Source of the DNA: Eucalyptus grandis
Lineage: Eukaryota > Streptophyta > Magnoliopsida > Myrtales > Myrtaceae
Length of the DNA: 64,000 nucleotides
Direction: 5' to 3'
NCBI RefSeq assembly: GCF_016545825.1
Contig: NC_052612.1
Coordinates: 7,316,001 to 7,380,000 of the forward strand
The notes under the pieces are model-generated. The model saw only the letters and a list, made by a program, of their open reading frames with translations. It made no database searches and was not told where the DNA came from. Below, piece by piece: positions 35,311 to 46,064 of this stretch. The translations under genes were made by a program, and so were the position numbers. Position 1 is the stretch's first letter. The number at the start of each line of letters is the position of its first letter.

Positions 35311-37537
35311 GATGAAAAACCCTTGCGGGAGCTGCGCGTGAATAGTGTGTTTGGTGGCATTGCTTTGAGCCTTGAGGTATTTAAGAAAAGAGGTCATCAA
35401 CGGAAGCATAAAGTGAGTTTCTTTTCTGCGTTTTGTTTTGGTCGATCGTTGGTTCATAATTTTGCCGGACTACCTTGAGTTAATTGTGTGGCGACGTGTC
35501 CGGTTTAGTCATTCGCTGTCTTCGGAGGAAAGCACCGTTTCTCAGCTTGGCTTGTTTTCTTATTGGGCCATCAGGAACTTAATCTCAGTCAAAGTAAAAT
35601 GTGGGTACTTTCTTGACTGCTTCCTAGACTCATCTCTGCGTTTTTGTCTTGAACTGCTCGTCTCTCCTTCCAGTATGTTGCTTATGGTAGGGGACTTCAT
35701 ACTTTGTTTGGCTGCTTTTGTCCCGTTTCTTTCTTCTATCCGTTGGCTTGTTCGACCTTGTTCTGTTTTATTTGCTTGCTTATAGCTATATATGTCTAAT
35801 ATTATTCGTGTATCATATAAAAAGCTATGCCGGATGATCATTCTGTTAATGAAAAAAGATGTTAGATGTAACTTGTAATTATGGTTCACCGAGTGGTTTG
35901 TCCCAGATCTCCCATGATCATTCGGAAAGTCATACGTATGCTTAGAATATTGTCTGCCTTGTGTTGCTCGTCAAAATTCTCAGCAAATGATCAAGATGAA
36001 AGTTCGTTTGATTATGCTTCAAACTGCATAATTTGTGGGCTGTGATTTCTTCGGTCTACAAGAAGTTAATTAGCTAGAGGAAGTGAGAGTCCCTTCCTTC
36101 TTTATGAATAAAAGCATCAGAACAGTTGAAATTGGAATCTCAGGCCACTTGAAATTGGCATTGCTTCGATCAATGTCTTTGATCTTTTGTAGCTGGCATG
36201 TCTAAAAAATCGAAGCTTCTAGCATGCTTCGTTCAAGTCTTAGAGCCACTAACAGGCAAAAGCACTTCTTGGAATGTTTATAAGATGAAACCATCCTATG
36301 CTTGCATTCATAAAACCTGTATCTTATCCTGGACAGATGCACTGACTCTTTTACTATGTTTCTTCATCTGGTAGAAAAATCTATTCGAATTTGCAGATAA
36401 CTTTCTCATGTTGGCTATGTCAAAATATTATTTATAGTTTGGCAATTGTGCTTGCATTTTGAGTTCCAGGCTGAAGTATTTGCATTTCACTCAGTCTTTA
36501 AGATACACTTTGTCGATGGATCATCACCGTAATACTCCTTGTTTGAACATCGAACCACATGGATAAGAAAGGAGAAACTGGAAAACTTTAGTTGCGTTTT
36601 CTAATAGCTAAAGGTCAGTTCTCTTGTGCTGATCTTTCCATTGTTGTCTCAGCTTCTCCCTTTAAATCATGACCCCTTTTTTTCTATTAGTCTCTTAGTT
36701 GGCATTTGATTGATATCTGAAATTCTTTTTGCAGCAAGTCGAAGGATTAAATTTCTTCCGCTCAAGGCTAGCTTTTGGGAAATCATAAGATCGGGGTAAA
36801 TGACAAATCATTAATGCCTTGATTATGTTGTCAAGCATATGATGCACATGCACCCGAATTGCAAATATCATATATTACAGGTTCAATATATGTGTGCGAA
36901 CTAGGGACCAATATTTTTTCGACAAGTGTATTGGAAGATCTTGGCCAATGGTCCTTTTAGGCTTAATGAAGCGACCAATAAATTTAATGTTTGTTTTCCA
37001 TGCAATCCTCCTCAATAATTAGGAGGAAATCTCTTTTCTAAATGTAAAGAGAGATGATGTTGTGAACGGATTCATTACAATTTTCATGGAATTAAGGATT
37101 ATCTTAATTCTCTTCTAACATCCTCACTGTTTTGATTTCGATGGGCATCTCTTTTTTATAGTGTTGTCTCTTCATTTTGTGTCATTTTATACGTCCTTAT
37201 TATTAGTACGTTTTTTATCGCTATCAAAATGTTTCAATGTAAATCTTTTTTAATTCCAAAAAAGGTTAACAAGTGTTAAAGCAGTGTCTTTTTGAATTTG
37301 TAAAGCTGGTGTAAACCCGGCGAGAGATCTTCCATGGCCATATTTGTTGGAATTGGCGAGGATGATATGCCTCTAAAAAGCCCTTGTAGTTTAATATTCA
37401 AGTTCACTTGTTTCTCTTGATGATTATCATATATTACAGGTTTATTCTCTTTTGGCAGTTTTTTAAAGGATAGTGCGACACAAATCGTTGATCCACCAAC
37501 CAGTCCTGAAGAGGAGGAAGAGATCTTACCTCTTTAA
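35311..37537 (+). pseudogene. Captured GNAT acetyltransferase exons (plastid type)
   Basis: Three exon-like segments have splice signals. 35,311-35,412 reads ELRVNSVFGGIALSLEVF, then RGHQRKHK, and is followed by GTGAGT. 36,735-36,795 follows GCAG and reads KFLPLKASFWEIIRSG, before GTAAAT. 37,459-37,537 follows GGCAG and reads FLKDSATQIVDPP, then TSPEEEEEILPL, then TAA. The last two join in frame, and the series resembles the region before the acetyltransferase fold of plastid GNAT proteins (NSI/SNAT-like); this is recognition from memory. The GNAT domain itself is missing. The retained intron-like gaps point to capture from genomic DNA, not cDNA. It lies inside the hAT, upstream of the transposase. 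Confidence 0.5.
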
Positions 37538-37647
37538 GAAGCCTGAGTTCTCTCTTGATCCTTCTTTTCCACGGTTTCACCTTGCTGGTTAAGGTAGGCG
37601 ATGAAATGAACAGACTGAAATTGATCTACTTTCCCATGGTTTGTGCT

Positions 37648-37830
37648 GTATTATGTTTTTATATAACATCGGTATGCTGTATTTCAACATAATAGACTTA
37701 ACTTATGTGTAAAAGTAGTGTATTATGTTTCTATATAGCATTAGTATGCTGTATTTCAACATAATAGACTTAGCTTATGTATAAAAGTGCCGTATTATGT
37801 TTCTATACAGCATTGGTATGCTGTATTATA
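37648..37830. repeat. 72-bp tandem repeat upstream of the transposase
   Basis: About 2.6 copies start at 37,648, 37,720 and 37,792 (each with 'gtattatgtttctata' and 'gtatgctgtat'). The spacing is exactly 72 bp and the divergence low. The repeat ends about 65 bp before the transposase ATG, so it lies in its 5' UTR or promoter. Confidence 0.85.
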
Positions 37831-37893
37831 CTGTATTAACGTTGTTATCAACTAAATTAATTATATTCTGTAATTGTTATGTAGTGCAAAGCA

Positions 37894-39996
37894 ATGGAGG
37901 TGGAGGGACATGATGATATGACTCCGGAATTGGAATTTTCTGACCATGAAAATGAAGAAGAGGCACCCCCTAGTACGAGTGCCATGAGTAAGGTACCTGG
38001 TTCTCATCTTCCTCAGGATAAGAAATATACATCAGAATGTTGGAATCATTATAGAAGAATCAATGATAAGGATGGAAAACCAATTCAAGTGAAGTGCATA
38101 CATTGTGGGACAATACTTACGTATCGTGTTGCTAACGGTACTTCTGCGATGAGGAAGCACTTGACCACATGTAGGAGGTTTCCCCGTAATGTAGATAAGA
38201 GACAGAAATTCTTTATGCCACGTAATGTAGACATGGCTAGCAAGTCAGGAGGTGATTCTAATACTAGTAGTATCTTATCAACATGGTCGTTTAATCAAGA
38301 ACGTTGTAGGCGAATGCTTGCTCGGTTTATCATTAGTGATGAGCAACCTTTTTCCTTGGTTGAGCGTGTTGGATTTCGTGAGTTTGTTAGTGAGTTACAG
38401 CCTCTTTTCAAACATATATCACGTTTCACAGTGGCAAAAGATTGCATGAAGTTGTATATAGATGAAAGAACTTCTTTGAAGAATTATTTTCGACAGATTA
38501 ATTCTAGGATTGCACTCACGACCGATACATGGAGCTCCATTCAAAATCTGAATTATATGTGTCTCACTGCACATTTTATTGATGAAAATTGGAAGTTGCA
38601 TAAAAGAATCATCAATTTTGTAGTGATGCATAGTCACAGGGGTAGGGAGATTGGGAAAATGGTGGAGAAATGCATTCAAGAGTGGGGAATTGAAAAAAAG
38701 GTGTCAACAATCACTGTGGATAATGCTAGCTCGAATGATGTTGCAATTAACTATTTGAGGGATAAATTTTTCAAAGAAAAGTCGTTGATATTGGATGGTA
38801 GTGTTTTGCATATGAGGTGCACAGCTCATATATTGAATTTGATTGTGAGAGATGGCTTGACTACGGTACGTGACTCCATTGCACGTGTCCGGAATGTGGT
38901 TAGGTATGTAAAGAGTTCTCCTGCAAGAGCCAATGCATTTCAGTCTTGCATTAAGAGTGAAAATATCACTTATAAAGGTTCGGTAGTTCTTGACGTTGCT
39001 ACTAGATGGAATTCCACTTATCTCATGTTAGATACCGCCATCAAGTTCAGAAAAGCTTTCCAAAGACTGGAAGATGACAATTTATCATTTGCAAGTGAGC
39101 TGAATCATGAAATTCCTCGATGATGATTGGGAAAATGCTATTGTTATTTCAGATTTTCTAAAAGTATTCTATGATGCCACCAATCGAATGTCGGGGAGTT
39201 CATATGTAACTTCAAATGATTATTTTGAAGGAATAGCTGTTTTGTATAGATATTTGAAAGATGCAATCAATGCTTCGGATCCTAGGCTTCATGATATGGG
39301 TGTGAAAATGAAAGAAAAATTTGATAAATATTATGGAAGCTTGGATAAAGTGAATATGATGGTCTTGATTGCGGTTGTGTTAGATCCTAGAGCTAAGTTG
39401 AATTATGTGACTTTCTTGTATGGACAAATTTATGATGATGAATTGAAAGTTAAAGAGATGCATTACAAGGTGAAGGATGCATTGGAGCGTTTGTATGAAT
39501 TTTATGAGCAATCATCTCTTATTTCAAGTGATCATAATTTTGGTGGCCATAGTTTGGGTGTAAGTAGTGGTGGTTCTAATGTCGATTCGAGTGATAGTGA
39601 AGGAATAAAGAAGTATGATGGACAAGTTTGGAAGAAAATGTTTTTATACTCGAATGAACAAGGGTGTGATGACAACAAATCCGAGCTTGATCAATATCTT
39701 CAAGAGAAAAATGAAAAGAATCTTGATATTGACATTTTGATGTGGTGGAAGACCAATGGCTCAAAATATAAGATTCTTTCTTTGATGGCTCGAGATATTT
39801 TGTCCATTCCCGTAACTACCGTTGCTTCCGAGTCAACTTTTAGTGCATCGGGTCGTGTTCTTGATGGTTTTGAAGTTCTTTAACTCCGAAAGTAGTGGAA
39901 GCTTTGATTTGCACTCAAGATTGGTTGAGAGCCGTTCGTGTACCGATTGATGTTGAGGAGTGCATCGAGAATGCAGAAAAATTTGAGTTGGGTAAG
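37894..39996 (+). pseudogene. hAT (Ac-like/RICESLEEPER-type) transposase, two frameshifts
   Basis: The start ATG at 37,894 opens a protein with an acidic N-terminus. A BED zinc finger follows at residues about 50-93 (Cys-x2-Cys in VKCIHCGTILTY; His-x3-Cys in MRKHLTTC). Then come catalytic-fold blocks LTTDTWSSIQNLNYM, ITVDNASSND, MRCTAHILNLIVRDGL and LDVATRWNSTYLML. After a frame change at about 39,117 (one extra or two missing bases) the protein continues with WENAIVISDFLKVFYDATNR and the C-terminal dimerisation region WWKTNGSKYKILSLMARDIL, SIPVTTVASESTFSASGRVL. A second frame change at about 39,868 precedes TPKVVEALICTQDWLRA. With these lesions it should not give active transposase, though the rest is well kept. 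hAT proteins cut and paste elements with 8-bp duplications, matching this element's ends. Confidence 0.92.
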
Positions 39997-40152
39997 TGAC
40001 ATTGTTTATATCTTTATATATTGTAATTCTTTTTGTATATCTATAAGTGGATATTTTTTTAATCTCTTTTTCTTCTTCTTTTTATAGATATGGATGGTCT
40101 TAATGGGAGACTATCGCCGGTAACTAGAGTTTATCACTGGGAGGATGCGGGC

Positions 40153-40513
40153 CAAGTGAAGGTGCTGATGGAGAAGTTAGAAATCATGATAAAGCTTGGT
40201 GAGTTCTGAAATATTGAGCAGGCATGAAAACGAAGAGCATTTAACCCGTTGAATTTGCTTGTTTACTCAAAATGGTTAATTTTATGTTGTCTTATTAACT
40301 AAATGCTGCAGGTTCTGCTGGAATTCAAGGAGTATGCTATATAAGTAGATGTCAATTTTGTTGGAAAGGCAGTCCGTGCTATTGGTCGCTGTGCAATCAA
40401 GTTGGAGAGAGCAGCAGAGTGATGCATCAGTGTTTTGCTGGAGCTGATTAAGATTAAAGTCAATTTTGTGGTTCAAGAAGCCATTATAGTTATTAAAGAC
40501 ATTCGGAAGATAT
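40153..40513 (+). pseudogene. Captured beta-adaptin (AP-1/AP-2 large subunit) fragment
   Basis: Exon piece 40,153-40,198 reads LMEKLEIMIKL, then a GT donor. After a 113-bp intron ending TGCAG, exon piece 40,312-40,513 reads VLLEFKEYA, then [43 protein letters not shown]. This is the trunk (armadillo-like) region of plant beta-adaptin, a clathrin adaptor subunit, where the same blocks follow one another. Two in-frame stops (before VDVNF and after ERAAE) rule out function. The intron is retained, so the source was genomic DNA. It follows the transposase inside the hAT, on the same strand. Confidence 0.9.
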
Positions 40514-40611
40514 CCTAACACGTTAGTCTCGATATACTGTAATTTTTGGAGTACGTGAACTGAAAAGCTGTTCCATTCATCTCTTAATTTAGTGGTGCTC
40601 TCATCATGCAG

Positions 40612-40890
40612 GCTGAGAAGATTGAAGAGAAGAGGAAGCTTGAAGAGGAAGACTTAGCTAGATTGACTAAAGAGAAGGAAAGCCATGACTTAGAATTTTC
40701 TGTCCATCAATGCAAATCTTTTAATTTATGGAACGATTTAAAAAATCCACTCAAATCTTTTTCTGCAGGTTTACGGGTTGAAGCATTAGGCTGCGCAGCA
40801 GAGAACTATCACCAAGTTCTTGTAGAAAATAGGAGGCTATTTAATGAGGTTCAAGATCTAAAAGTTGACTCTTCCCGCATGTCGGGTTGT
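40612..40890 (+). pseudogene. Captured kinesin-14 fragment (coiled coil/neck)
   Basis: After a GCAG acceptor, 40,612-40,710 reads AEKIEEKRKLEEEDLARLTK, typical coiled coil. After a second acceptor (TTCTGCAG), 40,769-40,865 reads LRVEALGCAAENYHQVL and VENRRLFNEVQDLK, the neck that immediately precedes the motor domain in plant KIN-14 kinesins. The motor itself is absent: after DLK the sequence departs from the family. The whole piece stays open in one frame of about 110 codons that reads through the intron. Intron retention again implies genomic capture. Confidence 0.85.
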
Positions 40891-41073
40891 GCGCATTCTT
40901 ATGAGAGATATGGCGTATGCCACCTGTATAGTTGATTGGCTCCTCTTGTTCTTCTTCTTGTAGATGGTAGTTCATTGACTTCTCATAGGTTTTTTATGTG
41001 TGCATGTGTTGCATTATATGTCAAGGGTAGAAATTTTCAATCCTGCACAAGTTTTTTTTTTCCAATATATTAG

Positions 41074-41250
41074 GTGGGTATCCTATTGATGTAACCGATT
41101 CATGTTGGGAGATCTATCTTCTTATTCAGAAGACAAGTGACCAGCAAGGCAATTTTCAAGATAGGCTTCTTGGTTTTGCTGCTGTATACCGTCTCGTATC
41201 ACTATCCTAATAGTCCACGACTGGGCCGGGTCAGATTTGCTGTTATCCCG
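41074..41250 (+). pseudogene. Captured histone acetyltransferase HAT1/HAG2 fragment
   Basis: After an intron-like tract ending ATATTAG, the plus strand reads PIDVTDSCWEIYLLIQK, then DQQGNFQDRLLGFAAVYR. In the next frame it reads YHYPNSPRLGRVRFAVIP. This order matches the acetyltransferase core of plant type-B histone acetyltransferase (HAT1/HAG2 class). A one-base shift after AVYR breaks the frame. It is an isolated exon within the hAT. Confidence 0.75.
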
Positions 41251-42356
41251 GTTAAATGTAACAAAGAAGACAAGTTTTCAGTGCTTTAGGAGAGCATGTA
41301 AAGTGTATTTTATCGTTAGTTTACCACTCATGAGCCCTTTTGCCAATGGCAACTTCCCATCCCAAGGCACCATGTTTATTTTCCAAATTTCCAGGATTAC
41401 TAAAGCTCTCCTTCTCCATGACACGGTGTTGTTGATATGACTCATTTCAGGCAAAAGGTGCAGTCCTTGACAACCAACCAATTCCAACTAATTCAGTTCC
41501 ATCTCATGAAAAACCACGGTTTTGATATTTTGTTGAATGTGAAGATGCTGCGGTGAGTTGCATGGTTACTTTTCTCTTTTGTACATGGTAATAGCCTTTG
41601 TTTGTTATCTGGAAGTGTTTCTTCATGACTCTTTAAGCTTGATGTGTGTTGGTGCGAGTGTGGTAATGATGGCTGCAAATGTGAGTACCTTTCAGGTCTT
41701 GAAAAGTTGTGTGTCGGCACCTTTAAGAATTTCTTTTCTACCAGAACCTTGATGAAAATAGGCTTTGATTGGAGAAAAGAGTTATGATAACACCATCTGC
41801 ATATAGCATGGCATCACACATGTGAACAGGCGCATATTTGACATACATCTTCATGCCTGTGCAAAGGGTGGAGCAAAATATCAAATGTTAACTTCTCAGT
41901 AAAAATTTAAGTGTAGTGAGGATATTCTTGTTTTCTTCATATTTGTGATACATATCATCATGTATGATGAGACAGTTTGCAGAAATCATGAGATTCTCTA
42001 TTTACTGCATTCTCTCATTTTTTTTCCTAATATATCGATAGTTCTTCACTACAGGTCCTATTTACTAATTCTTCATATGGGGCTTTATCTGAAGTATTCA
42101 TGTTCTATGGGATCAACAATTGCTGTGTTTGACAACTACTTTTATGTTAGAATGTTGCCTCGGAGGCCAACTTTCCCTTTTACTTCTAATTAGTGCTAGA
42201 TATTTCTTCTCCATAGAAGTAATATATTCCAAGCATTGTTACGTAGGTTGGCTTTCTAGAGGAGCACTCTTCTGCTTACACTTCAATTAAGTGGATAAAA
42301 ATTTCCCCTCTTTTGCAATTTGTTGAGGAAAACTAACCATGCGTGTTTTGTTTCAG
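41251..42356 (+). other. hAT interior, intron-like, with one unassigned exon
   Basis: The sequence is mostly AT-rich and resembles introns of captured genes. 41,448-41,553 (after TTTCAG, before GTGAG) reads AKGAVLDNQPIPTNSVPSHE, then a stop and YFVECEDAA. It looks like another captured exon, but I cannot name it. Confidence 0.4.
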
Positions 42357-42650
42357 GATGAGAAGTTTATGATTTGGTACTCAGGCCAAGAGGAAAAGCA
42401 ATTGAGACTAAGCTCAGTTACTGAAGTTATTTGTGGACAGAAGACTGTATGTGCTATTAACATGCATCCGAATGCAAATTGGTTTTTTGATTCAAGTAAA
42501 TATCTTTCAGTGCTCCTTCTGTTTTACTAACAGGAATTTTCACTTTGCAAGGTAAATTTTCAGAAGCAACTTCAACCAGACAGGGAGGCACAGTCATTTA
42601 CTACATTGATTTAGTGCTGCATTATTCTGACCAAGTCCATGCGCTTCAGG
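42357..42650 (+). pseudogene. Captured PH-RCC1-FYVE (PRAF) PH-domain fragment
   Basis: Exon 42,357-42,446 lies between TTTCAG and GTATGT and reads DEKFMIWYSGQEEKQLRL, SSVTEVICGQKT. After an intron of about 105 bp, 42,552-42,610 reads VNFQKQLQPDREAQSF. These are successive strands of the N-terminal PH domain of plant PH-RCC1-FYVE (PRAF) proteins, with the exon boundary at the usual place after GQ(R/K)T. The frame is lost soon after. The rest of the PH domain and the RCC1 repeats are not present. Confidence 0.8.
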
Positions 42651-42984
42651 TTGGAAAAACAGTTGCACTGTGCTAGTAATTTCTTCGTCTGTGTTGCTAT
42701 TTATGGCCTTGCTTCTATTCTGTAATCTTTCACCTCTTTAATGATTATCCTCTCACCTTGCAGCTGCCATTGAGAAGGATCTATGGGCAACCTGAACTGT
42801 CAATGAAGAGTATCTAAAGGCTCGAATGCATTCTTTGGCAATTTTCCACGTTTACAAGCCACCAAGCCCGCAACACTTAGTATTCCTCATCTGGTCAGTT
42901 ACCTCCCTAAAGACGGGTTCTGAGGCAACTCAAGAAGCTGCTCTAGCCTCTAGATGCACTTTTCTTGATGCGGCAAGCCTGGTC

Positions 42985-43125
42985 AGCGACTCAGCATGCC
43001 CAGCTGAGGTTTCAAATGAACTCGAAGCAGCTCATCCAAGAACGGCAAAGTTCTCGATCATAGTGGCAGTGATCTCCTCGTTCATGGTTGGATGCTGTCT
43101 GCTATGGACCAGAATAATAAAGTAG
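42985..43125 (+). pseudogene. Captured MATE (DTX) transporter fragment
   Basis: The frame ending at 43,125 reads VSNELEAAHPRTAKFS, then IIVAVISSFMVGCCLLW, ending IIK. This matches the conserved RVSNELGAGHPR(T/A)AKFS motif and following membrane helix of plant MATE/DETOXIFICATION transporters, antiporters exporting organic cations and flavonoids. The invariant Gly is Glu here and upstream family sequence is not recognisable (42,780-42,980 is open but unassigned). It is the last captured piece before the right subterminal region. Confidence 0.75.
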
Positions 43126-43289
43126 GAAACTATCTCATTGATAATCTGTGTGTGTCTAAGAGGATGATAATGCTGTTTGTGTATATTCTCTTCAATGAAT
43201 GACAAGTTTGTTTATTATTGTTGCATTCATTTCCATTTTTTAAACTAAAAATGAAAAAAAAAGAAAAGAAAAAAAGAACCTATTGGAAA

Positions 43290-43432
43290 CTGTTGGAACC
43301 CGGAACCGACCCGGAACTGTGACGGTGGTAGGTTCCAGGTTCTTGGTTTGACGGGTAGGTTCCCGGTTCCAAAAATGAGGAACCTGTACCGAGGGTAGGT
43401 TCCGGGTTCCAAGCGGAACTGTAAGGAACCGG
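43290..43432. promoter_or_regulatory. hAT right subterminal motif array
   Basis: Many 'ggttcc', 'ggaacc' and 'aaccgg' words sit just inside the right TIR, mirroring 34,167-34,320. They are candidate transposase-binding sites. Confidence 0.7.
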
Positions 43433-43448
43433 GAACCGCTCACCCCTA

Positions 43449-43456
43449 ATAAACAT
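43449..43456. repeat. hAT target-site duplication, right
   Basis: ATAAACAT, identical to 34,143-34,150. Confidence 0.95.
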
Positions 43457-46064
43457 ATTACAATTATACCAATTTAATCATAAACTTATTTTTGATCAAT
43501 TGAGTTATAAAAATTTCTAATTATGTTACTTACAAAAAAAAAAACATTTCTAACTATGTCGGTTTAGTCCATCCGATCAAAATTGACCGATCGGTGCAAA
43601 TGCGCCGCCGGCCAACGCCCCCAACCAATTTTTAATAATATTTTATATTTCAAATTTTTTATTAATTTTTTTCTTTTTTCTTTCTCTTTTTTTCCCTTCT
43701 CCCTTCTCCTCCCTCCTTCTCCCTTTTGGCTCCCGACTAGCCGAGAGGGGAGGCTAGTGGGTCGTTGGACTCGAGGCTACCAAGCAAGCTCGCCTCACCA
43801 AACCAAGCAACAATGAAGCCCCCTCACCGAATCTAGCGTGGGCTCGCCTCCCAAATCCGGGGGGGCACTCGCCTCGCCAATTGTGACATCCCGATTTTCC
43901 ATTCTGGTTTCAATTAAATAAGTCGGGCATTTCATCTTCGTCTATAGCTTTCTTCTCCGAGCTGATCACTCACGAGATAACTAGTCTATCGGTGAAGCCG
44001 TTAAAGAATCTAAACGCAATAGACTTGAGAATTCGACCAAGAAACGACTACTCGACCGTACTAATCTGCAAGGGTCATTACGGCACAGACCGATTAGAGA
44101 CCGGAGATAGAGTCGATTCTACGAACCATGTAATTCGGTATGGGTAATTCCACTAATTGCACAATTCTTGTTGATCGGCACTAGACCGATTTCTCTATCG
44201 TTTTGGTACCTTGTGTCCGTATTTGAAACCTCGAGATTTCTACGACAATCAAGAGTCGCAAATGTGTCGAAGATGCACTTTATGGCTTGAAAATAATCAA
44301 CCACAGGTCAATTGCACAGAAAATTCCTAAAAGCTACCCAGTAGATTAGGACGCGCTAAAGTCGCACCAGATTAAATTTAACCGTGAAATTGAACCCGAT
44401 TATAGAAATTAGAAGTTCTGTCAAGTCACAATTCATTTTAGGAATGTCGACTCATCTCCAGAAGATTTTTCTACAAACCGAGATTTTTGGCAGAAAAGCA
44501 AAGTAAGGCCGTTTTTGTTCGAGATTGTCAGAGGGCCGTTTTTAATCGAATCTTCGGGATGCAAGTTGGATCATTTGACGGGGAAATGTCATGAGAAGGC
44601 CGAGGACACATGGGTTGGTTTAATTGAGCTTTAATTGGATGGAATTGAGAGAGAATTGAATGGATTGAATGGGGGAATGTCCAAAATTCGTAGCTCTCAT
44701 GGCACACCACATTTTGCACCTATTGCCAAGCTTGTAGAGGAAGCTTGGAGGAGAGAGAGTGGCTGAGGTCATGTGGTGTCATGGTGGGGGCAAAGCCAAT
44801 GAGAAGATGGCAAGTGTTGAGCTCTAGAGAGCCCAAGGAGACCCCCCACTCTTCAGCAGCTTCTCCTCCCTTAATCCAAGGCTTTCTCCATTGTTGTTGA
44901 AGGAGAGAAGCTCAGTAAAAACCAGAGGAACCGAGCTCACCAGCCCCTCCATCGTCGCACGCCCGGAAGGCCATCGTCGGCCATTTTCCTCCCCTGTTTT
45001 CTCCTCGTTCCAGTTTCTGCTCCAGCCGACCTTTCGCCAAAGATTCGAGTTAAAAGTCGACTTCCCGGATGAATCAGCGAACGCTCCACCCATTTCCGTG
45101 ACGAGGACATCCAGACCGTTCCGGAGCACCTCGCCGCTCGCCGGAAAGATTCTCCGGCTGTCCCGAAATCCTGAGAGAAGCTGCCGCTCGCCGGACCGTC
45201 TGGACTCGCCCTGTTCCGCCTGTTTCGGGTTTTCTTGCTGTTTCGCCCCATTCCGACCCTTCCTTTGCCCATCCCAACCTCCTATAAGATCCCCAAGAGC
45301 CCCGGGAGCCATTGGTTGCCAACCACCCGCTCGCCGGAGCTCCGATCAGCCCGTTTTCGCCGTTGAAGTTGCTGGTTTCTTCTCTGCAGTTCAGTCCAGA
45401 TCAGAAGCAGAAGACAGCAAGGTTTTGGAGACTTTGTGGCCCGTTTTCAAGCCCTTCCCGGCCTCCGTTGGTGTCGCCGCTTTGGGGTTTATCGACCGCC
45501 TTGGCGTCGTGGTCGCCGTGAACTCACCGGAGCGCAAAACCGGTGAGTTTATCCTCTAATTCTTGCTTAGTGAGTTAATGACGCTTAAGGGGTGTTTAGA
45601 TTAGTCTAATTAGGTTTAGGTGGTTAGATTAGATTATTTTAATATAAATTAGATTAGTTGTATGATTAACTTAATGGATGTTTAATTAGGGCTAATTATA
45701 TGATTAATTTAGTGTAATCTTGTTTAAGCCCTAATTAATTATTTTTAATTAATTAATTATTTCGAATTTATAAATATTATTTTATTAAATTATATTATTA
45801 AAATATAATATTTAATTATTTAATTTTCGGAATTAAATTTAATTACTTAATAATTTCGAAAATTATGCCGAGATGGCCGGTAGTTAGAATTTCGCGCTGA
45901 TCGCAGCAGTGCGGTCGGTTTGTGCTAATTGTATGCTTAAATTGAGAAATTGAGTGATTGATGATTATGGTTAATAATTCCAAAAGTGTGGAATTGAGTA
46001 ATATTGATGAAGTTGTGGTATTTAACTTGAAAATACCCGGTGTTGGCTTTGCTTACTTAGTAAT

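Larger units (their letters stand above)
34151..43448 (+). mobile_element. 9.3-kb hAT transposon carrying six host-gene fragments
   Basis: The perfect 16-bp terminal inverted repeats TAGGGGTGAGCGGTTC lie at 34,151-34,166 and inverted at 43,433-43,448. The perfect 8-bp duplication ATAAACAT lies outside them. Subterminal regions on both sides are packed with ggaacc/ggttcc words. In order it holds a GC-rich minisatellite, GNAT-like exons, a 72-bp tandem repeat, a BED-finger hAT transposase (two frameshifts), then beta-adaptin, kinesin-14, HAT1/HAG2, PH-RCC1-FYVE and MATE-like fragments, all on the plus strand. The size is far above the 3-5 kb of typical Ac-like elements, and the excess is captured sequence. 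It interrupts the left TIR of family X. Confidence 0.95.

Noticed and set aside
37894..39996. A domesticated RICESLEEPER-type host gene
   Set aside because: It lies between perfect hAT TIRs with target duplications and has two frameshifts, so it is an ordinary mobile-element transposase.
40606..40935. A stand-alone 109-codon gene
   Set aside because: The frame reads through an intron between two kinesin-14 exon pieces; it is a captured fragment.
44824..45559. Open frames of 111-222 codons in the outer LTR, partly repeated at 47,083-47,523 in the inner LTR
   Set aside because: They fall inside a solo LTR, are not conserved in frame between the two copies, and match no retrotransposon or host domain.
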